A stretch of DNA of 64,000 bases from Neoarius graeffei (Eukaryota; Chordata; Actinopteri; Siluriformes; Ariidae), in the NCBI RefSeq assembly GCF_027579695.1, contig NC_083578.1, positions 1,516,287 to 1,580,286 of the forward strand, given 5' to 3'. The translations under genes and the position numbers were made by a program. Below, one piece after another: positions 1-9,977 of this stretch. The notes under the pieces were generated by a model that was given only the letters and a program-made list of their open reading frames with translations, made no database searches and was not told where the DNA came from. The stretch's first letter is position 1; each line of letters begins with the position of its first letter.

Positions 1-599
1 TGTTTATTCATTATTCTATTTTAAATTAAACTGAAATTAAATACTGAAAAATGAACAGTTTATGATTTAAAAATGCTGTAATCAACGTGTTAATGAATAA
101 TTGTTTCTTTGTCAAAGTATTTGTAAATGTAATGATGGAGAATATCAATTCTGCTCATTTTGAAGGCGATGTCTCTGGGATTGGCTTCTGAGGTCTGGAT
201 GGAAGTAATGGAGGTCTATAGCCTTTGCTGGATATTTCAATGCCTCGGATGTAATTAGTGCAGAAGTGCCATGATACCAGTAGATGATCTCATGTCACTT
301 GCCACAGCTGTGTAAAGTTGGAATGGTGCTGTTATATGATCTCAGAAAATAACTTTTATGATCTTGAGATTACAAAAAAAACGAATAAAAAGTGTGTAAT
401 CAGTGAAGTTTCCTGTAAGGAGAAATGTGTTTATTTAACATTTATGGAAGGAGTCTCCAGTGTCAGAGGTAAAGCCTTTGGTAAAGCTCTTCAGGACAGG
501 TCACATGACAAGTTGTGGTTTTTAAAAAAAAAAATCTTATTAATTTCAAGAGAGAAAAAAGTCCAGTTGCCAGTGTTCATACAGATCCTGTTAAAAAGT

Positions 600-727
600 T
601 TAACAGGTACATGATGCTTTAATGACGAAGAACATTCCTATAGCTAATCCCAGTATTCCAACAGCAATTCCCACTGCAAACACCACCGTCGGAGTTACAC
701 TCCGAATTACCACTGGTTCATCTGTGG

Positions 728-783
<56 letters not shown>

Positions 784-2419
784 TATTGAGTCAGTATTAT
801 GAAGTAAAATAAAGTGAAATAAATCCAGTGAAGCTGTTTCTCACCCCATGTTCTAGTCTGAGGTGAGTCCAGAGCTTCATGCTCCACCATGCAGCTGTAT
901 TCATCTCCTTCAGTCGGAGAACTCGTCAGGATGGAGAATGAATTGAAGGTTCCGTCTGTGTTCATTGAAAGCTGGCTGTTGTACACTCCCTCTGTCACTG
1001 ACTCACCGTTCCTCATCCAGTTAACTTTGATGTGTGGAGGATAGAAATTCTTCATAAAGCAGATGAAGTTATTTTCTACTCCAGACTCTATGTTGTGTTT
1101 TGGGTAGATGCTCACTTCTGGAGGCTCTGAAAAAAAAAAGCCACGAATTTTAGATAAAGTGTGTAAATATCTCTGAGTGCATGTTTTTGGAATCACATTT
1201 GCATTTTGTATCAAGTTCAGTATAACATTTTATACAGAACTATTTTATCAAAGGGAATAGTTTTTATTCCATTGAAAAAGTGTCCTCTATGTGTAATAAT
1301 TCCCCATATTTCACTCCGATGACGTCACTCCCAGTGTTTTCCCGCTGACTAGATGTGTGTTGTCAAAATGATGAACCGGTTAAAAATTAAAATTATTTTC
1401 ATTAACTTGAGTGTTTTTTTGTGGATGTGTCTATGTAATATAAAGAACATTACACTGTAGGGTGAAGATATGAAGTTTATCTTCTCATGTTGAAAACTAT
1501 TTTCACTGGTGATATATCCATTCACCACTCAGAGATAAACTTCATATCTTTGTACCACTGTGTAATATCCTCTCCATATGCATGCGGCCACAGATGACTG
1601 TAAGCTGCAGTATGTCAGCAACAACACCGAGCCCATGGAGAGCTCATCTGCAACTGCTCTGTCATTAGTGATAAACTTTGGCTTTGGCTTTCACACAAGA
1701 CCCCAACAAAAGATTGGCTCAGTGCAAGGTGTGTGGTATCAGAATAAAGGATGTTGGATCACATTTTATCAGCTGAAAAGGTCAGTCAGCTGGTGATGTG
1801 AAAGAGGTGTTAATGCTAGCGCTGATTATCAAAAGTATTAGCTCAACATCAGCTATTTAGCATGCTAATAGATAAAGGAGTCATGATCTAGCATCACATG
1901 CTTTCCTTGAATTCCGTTGAATACGTACTGCAGTTTTCTCATCTGAGGAATTGTCACTGAGGAGTACTCAGTGACAATTAAAGAGCATTACAACAAACTG
2001 ATCGAACAATAACATGTAACGTTAATCTCATTACCTTCGGACTCAGCTGGACTTCCGACCAGTTTTCTCGTTCTCTTGATGTTCAGAAGACATCTGTCTC
2101 TGTTATTAACTGCTGTCACATACAAATCTGGAAGATCCAGTTGGCCGATAAACGGAGGCAATCTGCTGATCTGTTGCTGGGCCTCAAAATCTTCATACAA
2201 TATTTCATTCTGATTCAGACTCACGAGGAACTGGGATTCGTTCCCAGAGTCACTGCAGCCAGACAGTGTAGTGAACAAGGGCCCGACATCAACTGGAGAA
2301 AAAAAATCTGATTAATGATAAAACATTTGTTTATTCTATTCTATTCTGTTCTTCATCTACTTACAGGAAGCATTCACTCGCAGAATCGGTAAAAGGACGA
2401 GAATCATACAGAGCTTCAT
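600..2419 (-). CDS. MHC class II alpha chain, intact, copy 1
   Basis: Four exons on the minus strand: 2365-2419 (start codon, signal peptide), 2035-2292 (alpha-1), 845-1126 (alpha-2 Ig domain), 600-721 (connecting peptide, transmembrane segment, short tail, stop). All introns are GT/AG and all junctions are phase 1. The joined frame is 717 bp, 238 aa. Seen: a hydrophobic signal of about 17 residues; a peptide-binding alpha-1 domain with two cysteines and an NES glycosylation sequon; an Ig C1 domain with the CFMKNFYPP and CMVEHEAL motifs; and a glycine-rich membrane helix ending in a cysteine-rich tail. By family, the chain pairs with a class II beta chain and presents peptides to CD4 T cells. 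It differs from the copy at 57118-58943 by only two residues, both encoded in exon 4. A long TG tract lies just before the exon 4 acceptor. Confidence 0.95.
729..779. repeat. (CA)n microsatellite in class II alpha intron 3
   Basis: A pure CA run of about 51 bp. On the gene's strand it is (TG)n ending a few bases before the exon 4 acceptor. The other two alpha loci carry the same tract with different lengths (about 25317-25360 and 57247-57306). Confidence 0.95.
1449..1566. mobile_element. Short inverted-repeat MITE in class II alpha intron 2
   Basis: The two ends are inverted copies: a start reading ATTACAC and an arm containing GATATGAAGTTTATCT, matched by AGATAAACTTCATATC and GTGTAAT at the far end. 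No coding capacity. The same element lies at 57973-58090 in the duplicate. Confidence 0.6.
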
Positions 2420-2642
2420 CGTGTCACAGTCCACCTTAAAGTAATGCGTTCAACCTGTAGAGTCTCTCTCTCTCTTTCTCTCTCTCTCTTTCTCTATTAC
2501 TCAGCAACCCTCCTAATCACATGATATTCAAGGATTCAAGTGAATAGCTTGAAAGAGTAAGAGGGTGTGCATGTAAAATAAATGTCAACTACAGAGGACA
2601 CAAGTCTATGGGTTGGTTCTCAGGAGGATAATAAATGTACTA

Positions 2643-2690
2643 CTTCCTTATAAACTACCCAATCACATTCTCTGTGTGACAGGAGGCTCC
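2643..2690 (-). promoter_or_regulatory. Putative class II alpha proximal promoter (Y-box/CCAAT and TATA-like)
   Basis: On the gene's strand an ATTGG (inverted CCAAT, Y-box type) lies about 240 bp upstream of the start codon, followed within 10 bp by a TTTATAAG TATA-like element. The same block is conserved upstream of the third alpha gene (near 40985-41030) and the duplicate (59165-59210), although flanking DNA differs. NF-Y binding to the Y box of class II promoters is known biology; its use here is inferred. I could not place an X box with certainty. Confidence 0.45.
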
Positions 2691-2732
2691 AGTAAGAAAA
2701 AAAAACAACTTTTCACTTTCATATTTCACATT

Positions 2733-2845
2733 CATCTCATCTCATCTCATCTCATCTCATCTCATCTCATCTCATCTCATTATCTCTAGCCGCTTTATCC
2801 TGTTCTACAGGGTCGCAGGCAAGCTGGAGCCTATTTCACTCTCAC
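2733..2845 (-). repeat. SINE 3' end fragment with (CATCT)n tail
   Basis: A (CATCT)n run is followed by the 3' end of the tRNA-derived SINE seen whole at 51093-51462, in reverse orientation and cut short after about 65 bp. The pentamer run is longer in the duplicate (59255-59385). Confidence 0.8.
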
Positions 2846-2896
2846 AGAATTAAAATTGATAAATATGAATTAATTTTTCTTCACAGTATGCACATA

Positions 2897-4506
2897 TAGT
2901 GGTGCTTGAAAGTTTGTGAACCCTTTAGAATTTTCTATATTTCTGCATAAATACAACCTAAAACATCATCAGATTTTCACACAAGTCCTAAAAGTAGATA
3001 AAGAGAACCCAGTTAAACACATGAGACAAAAATATTATACTTGGTCATTTATTTATTGAGGAAAATGATCCAATATTACATATCTGTGAGTGGCAAAAGT
3101 ATGTGAACCTCTAGGATTAGCAGTTAATTTGAAGGTGAAATTAGAGTCAGATGTTTTCAATCAATTGGTATGACAATCAGGTGTGAGTGGGCACCCTGTT
3201 TTATTTAAAGAACAGGGATCTATCAAAGTCTGATCTTTACAACACATGTTTGTGGAAGTGTATCATGGCACAAATAAAGGAGATTTCTGAGGACCTCAGA
3301 AAAAGCATTGTTGATGCTCATCAGGCTGGAAAAGGTTACAAAACCATCTCTAAAGAGTTTGGACTCCACCAATCCACAGTCAGACAGATTGTGTACAAAT
3401 GGAGGAAAGTCAAGACCATTGTTACCCTCCCCAGGAGTGGTCGACCAACAAAGATCACTCCAAGAGCAAGGTGTGTAATAGTCGGCGAGGTCACAAAGGA
3501 CCTCAAAGTAACCTCTAAGCAACTGAAGGCCTCTCTCACATTGGCTAATGTTAATGTTCATGAGTCCACCATCAGGAGAACACTGAACAACAATGGTGTG
3601 CATGGCAGGGTTGCAAGGAGAAAGCCACTGCTCTCCAAAAAGAACATTGCTGCTCATCTGCAGTTTGCTAAAGATCACGTGGACAAGCCAGAAGGCTATT
3701 GGAAAAATGTTTTGTGGATGGATGAGACCAAAATAGAACTTTTTGATTTAAATGAGAAGTGTTATGTTTGTAGAAAGGAAAACACTGCATTCCAGCATAA
3801 GAACCTCATCCCATCTGTGAAACATGGTGGTGGTAGTATCATGGTTTGGGCCTGTTTTGCTGCATCTGGGCCAGGACGGCTTGCCACCATTGATGGAACA
3901 ATGAATTCTGAATTATACCAGCAAATTCCGAAGGAAAATGTCAGGACATCTGTCCATGAACTGAATCTCAAGAGAAGGTGGGTCATGCAGCAAGACAACG
4001 ACCCTAAGCACACAAGTCGTTCTACCAAAGAAGGTTAAAGAAGAATAAAGTTCATGTTTTGGAATGGCCAAGTCAAAGTCCTGACCTTAATCCAATGGAA
4101 ATGTTGTGGAAGGACCTGAAGCGAGCAGTTCATGTGAGGAAACCCACCAACATCCCAGAGTTGAAGCTATTCTGTACGGAGGAACGGGCTAAAATTCCTC
4201 CAAGCCGGTGTGCAGGACTGATCAACAGTTACCGCAAACGTTTAGTTGCAGTTATTGCTGCACAAGGGGGTCACACCAGATACTGAAAGCAAAGATTCGC
4301 ATACTTATGCCACTCACAGTTATGTAATATTGGATCATTTTCCTCAATAAATAAATGACCACGTATAATATTTTTGTCTCATTTGTTTAACTGGGTTCTC
4401 TTTATCTACTTTTAGGTCTTGTGTGAAAATCTGATGATGTTTTAGGTCATATTTATGCAGAAATATAGAAAATTCTAAAGGGTTCACAAACTTTCAAGCA
4501 CCACTG
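2897..4506 (+). mobile_element. Tc1-like DNA transposon, copy in duplication 1
   Basis: About 1.61 kb, flanked by TA dinucleotides, with terminal inverted repeats (AGTGGTGCTTGAAAGTTTG at the left, its inverse at the right) and inner repeats. The transposase reads from 3187 (or the ATG at 3265). It has a paired helix-turn-helix domain, then DDE residues in WMDETKIELF, QQDNDPKH and NPMEMLW, the DD34E pattern. One base is missing near 4031 compared with the copies at 12631-14628 and 59436-61045, which shifts the frame; the C-terminal part continues at 4059-4286. The copy is therefore non-functional but recent. Confidence 0.95.
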
Positions 4507-4591
4507 TACTTTAGTGTTTGTATTACTGTATGAAACGCTAACTCGTAGACATGACTGAATGTTCATCAGGTGATACGAAATGGAAAATAAT

Positions 4592-4680
4592 GATAATCCA
4601 TCCATCCATTATCTGTAGCTGCTTATCCTTTTCTACAGGGTTGCAGGCGAGCTGGATCCTATCCCAGCTGATTATGGGTG
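4592..4680 (-). repeat. SINE 3' end fragment with (CCAT)n tail
   Basis: CCATCCATCC followed by the stretch containing TATCCCAGCTGA, as in the SINE tail at 7877-8141, here only about 90 bp long. Repeated at 61132-61215 in the duplicate. Confidence 0.7.
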
Positions 4681-4719
4681 TGTAGCAGTTCGTAGGGGTG
4701 GAGCACAGAAAAGATGGCA

Positions 4720-5140
4720 GGCTTGACTTGACTTGACTGGCTTGTTCAGTCGCTTGTCATCTCAAGACTGGACGACTGCAACTCGCTCCTCTGCATGCCA
4801 TCCAATCCTTGCAACTGATCAAGAATGCAGGTGCTAGAATTATTTCCAACCTCCGCATGTTTCCCATACCACCACACAGCTGCGTTCCCACCTCTGGCTT
4901 CCTGTAGCTGCCTGCTTCAGAGTTAAAACACTGATGCTTGCCTGTGAAGCAAAATCAGACCACGGTCCATCTACCTTCAGGCAATTATTACACCTATATT
5001 CCCTTCAAGCCTCGAGCATGGTTCAACTGGACTCGCCATCCATCAAGGTACAAGGAAGACACCCATCAAGACTCTCTGGCCTGCACCCAGGTGGTGGACT
5101 GAACTTCCTCTTTATTCTTCAGATAAGAGGCTAAAGATTT
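4720..5140 (+). mobile_element. LINE reverse-transcriptase C-terminal relic
   Basis: A TTGAC-type repeat is followed by broken reading frames that recall the end of fish LINE reverse transcriptases: a SRLDDCNSLL motif, then an IKNAGARI-like stretch. Frameshifts and stops are frequent, so this is an old fragment. It is shared with 61260-61680. Confidence 0.5.
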
Positions 5141-5149
5141 AAAGCACTT

Positions 5150-5920
5150 GAGTTCACACTTCCAGTTATAGTATTTTTAAACACCTTATTGTGTGAATTC
5201 CTTCACATTGTACTAATCTCCTGTAACAAGGTTTTAGCTCAATGGTATTCTCAGTCTCTGGCTGAGTGAACTAGCATGAGAATATGTTCTTTCTATGAAA
5301 CAGTTCTGTAAGAGGTTCTGCACATCTCCTAAATGCTGCATGGAGACGCAGTGTAAATTGGTCGCATTATTATGAGAGTCACTCTTGTCTTCTTGGTTTC
5401 TTTTCTAATTCTGTTTCCTCCTTAACAAGTTCCACAAGAATTGATTTCAGGGAGAATACTTACGCAATCAAGTTTTGTTTTACTATATTGCTCTCCACCC
5501 CACCTCACCCCCTCCACATGCAGCAGTTTATTTCATTTCTCTTAGATTTAAGACATAAAAAATCCCAGGTTAGTTCATTTCATCTCCCCTGTAACACTCA
5601 AAACCGTATTTGGCTTGTCCCAGCGCAAAACCAGCTCCACTCCTCTAAGCTGAAAATAGTATGATCAGGAGGAAAAAACAACAACAACAGAAATAATAGA
5701 CTTTCGAGTTTGGAGAGAAAATCATCTTTTATTACAATAATTAAGGTATTTTATCCGTGTTCAGACATAATTAGTACATTATATATCGTGATTCATGATC
5801 ATGTTATATATTAACACACAAGAAAATATTCTGAAATACATTAAAAATCAAAACAAATAAGATTTAGCCAAGGTTTCATTATTCATATACTATACAGCCA
5901 AAAGTATGTGCCCCCCGACC
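5150..5920. other. Non-coding intergenic DNA
   Basis: AT-rich DNA with no supported gene or repeat. It is preserved in the duplicate (about 61690-62460) with the same order and a few small indels. Confidence 0.6.
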
Positions 5921-5925
5921 ATCAT

Positions 5926-6018
5926 AACCATATATGGTTAGAAGAAGACTTTATTTGTCACATGTACAGTCAGACACAGTGAAATTCCTCCTCTGCATTT
6001 AACCCATCGGAAGCAGTG

Positions 6019-6091
<73 letters not shown>

Positions 6092-6290
6092 AGCAGTGGG
6101 CAGCTATGCTACAGCACCCGGGGTTAGAGTTTCCCTGCTCAAGGGCACTTCAGCTAGAGGGAGGGGAAAGTGCTGTTCATTCACACAGCTCCCCTCACAT
6201 TTTTCCTGCCCGTCCCACAAATTGAACCAACAACCCTTTGGGCCCAAGGCTGCTTCTCTAACCTTCAGGTCATGGCTACCCCCAAAGTTT
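5926..6290 (-). repeat. tRNA-derived SINE, type 1, with internal (CA)n
   Basis: In reverse orientation this matches the second SINE family of the window: a head with the words GGCC-ATGGCCTAAAGGTTAGAGAAGCAG in diverged form, a middle with CTTGAGCAAGG, and a tail ending near ACAAATAAAGTCTTCTTC. A CA run of about 70 bp (6019-6088) sits inside. In the duplicate the run is only about 30 bp. Confidence 0.75.
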
Positions 6291-6329
6291 GGTTCTTCCT
6301 CAAACTGTTTCCACAAAGTTTGAAGCCCA

Positions 6330-7870
6330 CAGTTGTATAGAATGTCTCTGTTTGCTGTAACATTACAGTTTCCCTGTATATCTGCACATTTTAATTTTCC
6401 CCCAGAAGTTAGTTTTTAAGTCATTATTCCATTGTATCGTAAGAAGGCATGGCTACACCTGGGAATTAAGTGATTGACAGCCTTGATGATGTGCTGGACC
6501 TTGGTATTGGGAAAGGGGGTGGGTCTATCAGATGGGCAGGTGTACCTGACTTTGATTCTCATTTCTTCTGCGCAGTTCTGGCTCCAAATTTGACAACATG
6601 GCAAAGGAATTTTGGATTCATTTCTATAAAATGGAATATCGTTGGTACAAGCTAATATGAAGCTCTAGCTCTCTTTGGAGGACGGGTTCACCTTTATCTC
6701 CAACAGTAGTCAAAATTTTACACAGACAGCTTAAGAAAAAACCCTTGTCATAGCAAAAAGAATGTTGTCTATTACTGAGAGTAGTTTGTAGTCATAAAGT
6801 GCTGGTCTATATAGTTTATATGTCAAAAGGTCAGCATGTGATTTTGTGTAAAAGGTCTCGGGATGTGAAGGCATCCAGGCGTTATAACATTGTCCCTGGT
6901 GGTTAGGAGGGGTACAATATAAACTTACATTTAAGATTCGAGTTATTTTATTTAAAAAAATCACAGCAGTAGGTTATAAGTTTGAAGCTTCTGAACTCGT
7001 CTCTGAAACAGTGCGCTCTGGGAAAACAAAAGCAGATAATAAATGAATTTGGAGTTGAGATTGGAATTAGTTTAAGCATCACAAATGGCTTTGTGTTACG
7101 TAACATCTTTGTGTTACCTAAAGATATCGACTGTGACGTTGGTTCTGCAGGACATTCTGGAAAGAAAGATAAAGATAAAAACATACAGCATAAACAAAAA
7201 CGCTGATGTCACAACATGAAATCAAGGACAGAGATTCCTGTGAATTCTTAAAAAATGTCCATGTCCAAAATTATTCAACCCCTAGTTTGTGCATTTGTTA
7301 TACTTTATAATCTCAAATAAATCTTTTTGGTAGGACCACACAGGCTTCCAACACCTCTATTCAAATATTAAACTCATTAATGTTCCTTGATTTTCATGCC
7401 ACAACAGATTTCTTTTAATCCCATCAAAGATATTCAAAAGAACTTCATCCAGGGATTGAGATGGTACTTTCCAGGACTGATTCCTGAAGGGAGCTTTGGT
7501 TGACTTGGACATGATGGTTGGGATCACTGAGTCTCGTTTATCAAAGTTTTAGTAAATTTGTGTGTAAGTGTTTCTGATAAGCCAAATGGAAATAAAAATT
7601 TCTGCCAGATTTGTGAAAGTTTTGGAAAGGCTGATTCTCTTCATACTGGCATACGTATTTTTGATGAATGTTATGAATGCATGGCATATTTGATCTCCGT
7701 CTGGTGACTCAAAAAACTCCATAAAAGCAAATTTCACAGACCTTGTTGGTGTCTTTGAATAAATTTGGAAAGACTCCAATTGGGTCTTGGACTTCAATCT
7801 GTTAGGATGAGTGACCTCAGTTCCAGCACCTCGCTCTGGAACCCCATGGGGCTTGGAGTGGCTCTAATAC
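6330..7870. other. Non-coding intergenic DNA between class II alpha and beta
   Basis: I see no gene here. Short open frames exist on both strands but none has a recognisable motif. The part up to 7510 is repeated at the window's end with scattered substitutions across all codon positions. The stretch near 7255-7510 has the feel of a very old repeat, but I could not assign it. Confidence 0.55.
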
Positions 7871-7876
7871 TCTACA

Positions 7877-8141
7877 TTTGCGATAATCCATCCATCCATT
7901 ATCTGTAGCTGCTTTATCCTGTTCTACAGGGTCACAGGTGAGCTGGATCCTATCCCAGCTGACTACGGGCGAAAGGCGGGGTTCACCCTGGACAAGTCGC
8001 CAGGTCATCACAGGGCTGACACACAGAGACAAACAACCATTCACACTCACATTCACACCTACGCTCAATTTAGAGCCACCAATTAACCTAACCTGCATGT
8101 CTTTGGACTGTGGGGGAATCCGGAGCACCCGGAGGAAATGT
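7877..8141 (-). repeat. tRNA-derived SINE, type 2, head missing
   Basis: Reverse-orientation SINE with a (CCAT)n tail, the conserved core (containing GACTACGGGCGAAAGGCGGG) and the central part around ACATGCAGG. The tRNA-like head is absent beyond 8141. Confidence 0.85.
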
Positions 8142-8276
8142 GTAGTGCCATGTTTTGCTATATAATTATGCACAGACCAAAAACCACAACTATCTACCCC
8201 TTGCTTTCACAATTACAGTCCAAATGGTTACAGATTTCAATAATATCTGTATTTTATTTTTCTTGGTCCTGTTTAA

Positions 8277-9833
8277 GCCTCACTCACAACCCGCTGTAAG
8301 TGTTTTGGACACGCATGGGTCGCAGGGTTTAGTAGCTCTCAGCCGTGCCGCAGGGCCGCGGTGAACCCGGGGGAAAGTTTGGGGGAGGAGTCCGGGCAAA
8401 GTACTTGTCAAGTACAGGCTGCATGCCTGACTTCCTCGAGGCATGGGAAAAATTGCGCCGTTAGCCCGTGGAAAGCGTATATCTGACGCGTGTGATCAGT
8501 GTGTGTTCAGTGAGTGTGGAGTGTGTGTGACTTGCATTTTACCAGTTTTCTGCGCTACGAGTTCGGGCTGCACTTGTGAAGCGTGTGTGACGCATGTGAT
8601 TAGCACGTTACAATCACTCATAACTTGCGTGTGATGCCAGGAGTGGGTATAAAACCAGCGTGTCTGCAGCATTCTGCATCTGTCTTTCAACTGAAGAACA
8701 TTGGATATTTTGTGGGAAAATTTTTTAAAATTTCAGTGTAAAGTTTAGAAAATGGGACCCAAGAAGAAGCGAGCAAAAGTGAAGTAACCCAGCCTGAAAC
8801 AGCAGAGGGGGAGGAGGAGGAAGAGTTTGATGATGATGATGGTAGCAGCACCGGCGAGCCCTGCACGGACAGGGAGGAGTTTGCCTTCAAGCCGGCAGAA
8901 GGCACAGCAGCTCGCCGGAGGGATTTCCACAGGTAAATACACACGCTTTAAACATTCATTTCAGTATCTATATGCTTATGTAATTAATATTATAGATGCT
9001 GATTTTCATATATGTTTCAGCTAACGACGCCCAGAAGTGAGGACACTGCAATCCCATCATCACTATCAGGTCATTGCGCCATGCTCAGTGATGAGGACGA
9101 GGACATCCCGACACCCCGTCCCACCACTCAGCAGGAGCAGGACAGCAGCTCGGAGTCAGAGTGTGTTTCAGTGCTCAAACTGTTGGGCTATTTAGTTGGG
9201 ATTTTTTACAATGTAATAAAATGCGTTATTCCCTTATACTCATGTTTTATTATTTGACATGTGCATGGTAAATTAACATACACTCAAATAAAAACAGCAA
9301 ATGACGTGGTCTTCTTCCTTTCTACAATGCTACATATTACATGATTGGTTCCTTGGTTCCTCCCCAATATATATACTCAGAGTCTTGCCCCTCGTGTTGC
9401 GTGCAGGTCGCATGCGCTGCGTACAGGTCACCACACATAGGGGTAGAAAGTGAGATGTACTTCTGTCTTGCGCGCCGCACAAACAGTAAATGTGGAATAC
9501 TTGTGTCGTATTTCTGAGGCACGTCACTCATACAGTGACCGTGCGTCACTCGTGAGTTTTACTGTCATCACAAAAAGCCCCTACTAGCCGCGCTGCTGAC
9601 TTGGTTCAAGTGTACAAAAGGAGTACAGGTCCAGTACGTAGTGTATGCATTCGTGATTTGTCGCAAGACCCATAAAATTTGCATGTGCAGGACCAAAAGT
9701 ATCCACGGGCAGTCTGCGACCTTCTACGGCGCTAAACACACGCAAGTGTCACACAAGTCTCAAGCACAGTTTTGCCAATTTTTTTACCGTAGACAGCCCG
9801 TAGCAGCATGTACAGCGGGTTGTGAGTGAGGCT
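8277..9833 (+). mobile_element. Non-autonomous DNA transposon, PIF/Harbinger-like, copy A
   Basis: The ends are inverted repeats (GCCTCACTCACAACCCGC at the left, inverse at the right), flanked by TAA on each side; TTAA can also be read here. The partner copy at 43505-44861 fixes the duplicated target as TAA, which fits the 3-bp TWA preference of PIF/Harbinger elements. Inside: a TATAAAA box near 8648; then from the ATG at 8752 a start MGPKKKRAKVK resembling a nuclear localisation signal; then, in a shifted frame, an acidic run (EEEEEFDDDD). A second acidic, serine-rich stretch (SDEDEDIPTPRP) follows near 9085-9170. A GT...AG interval separates the two and could be an intron. No transposase catalytic core is visible. 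This is probably an internally deleted derivative of a larger element. Confidence 0.7.
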
Positions 9834-9977
9834 TAAGTTGTCTTGCTTTACCATTAGTGTTATGTAGACATTGTTCTGTCTGTTAAATGGTACTTTTGTG
9901 GTTGTGATGTTTGGCTGAGGAAGGCCTTTTGTTATGCTGTGAGGTATGAAGACAATAAAATTTATCTGAATTCAGTT

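Larger units (their letters stand above)
1..7510. repeat. Segmental duplication, copy 1
   Basis: This stretch matches 56530-64000 nearly base for base. Gene structures, repeat insertions and intergenic DNA are all in the same order and orientation. Reading by eye I count about 20 differences before the shared Tc1 element and about 30 in the 3.0 kb after it, roughly 1%, apart from microsatellite length changes. Both copies run off the window, so the true edges are unknown. Either this is a recent tandem duplication with a unit near 56.5 kb, or two haplotypes were placed in series in the assembly. Confidence 0.95.

Noticed and set aside
1578-1796. 72-codon open frame conserved in both duplicates (also 58102-58320)
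   Set aside because: It lies in class II alpha intron 2 on the opposite strand and is preserved only because the whole segment was recently duplicated; no motif.
3223-3678. Antisense open frames across Tc1 transposases
   Set aside because: Shadow frames of the transposase gene, found at every copy.
6016-6225. Open frames rich in His-Thr or Cys-Val repeats
   Set aside because: Translations of CA/TG microsatellites, not genes. The same applies near 57118-57312 and 38797-39078.
8273-9836. piggyBac element suggested by TTAA at the ends of copy A
   Set aside because: The partner at 43505-44861 lies in a SINE of known sequence and duplicates only TAA, so TTAA in copy A is probably coincidental. 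Not fully excluded.
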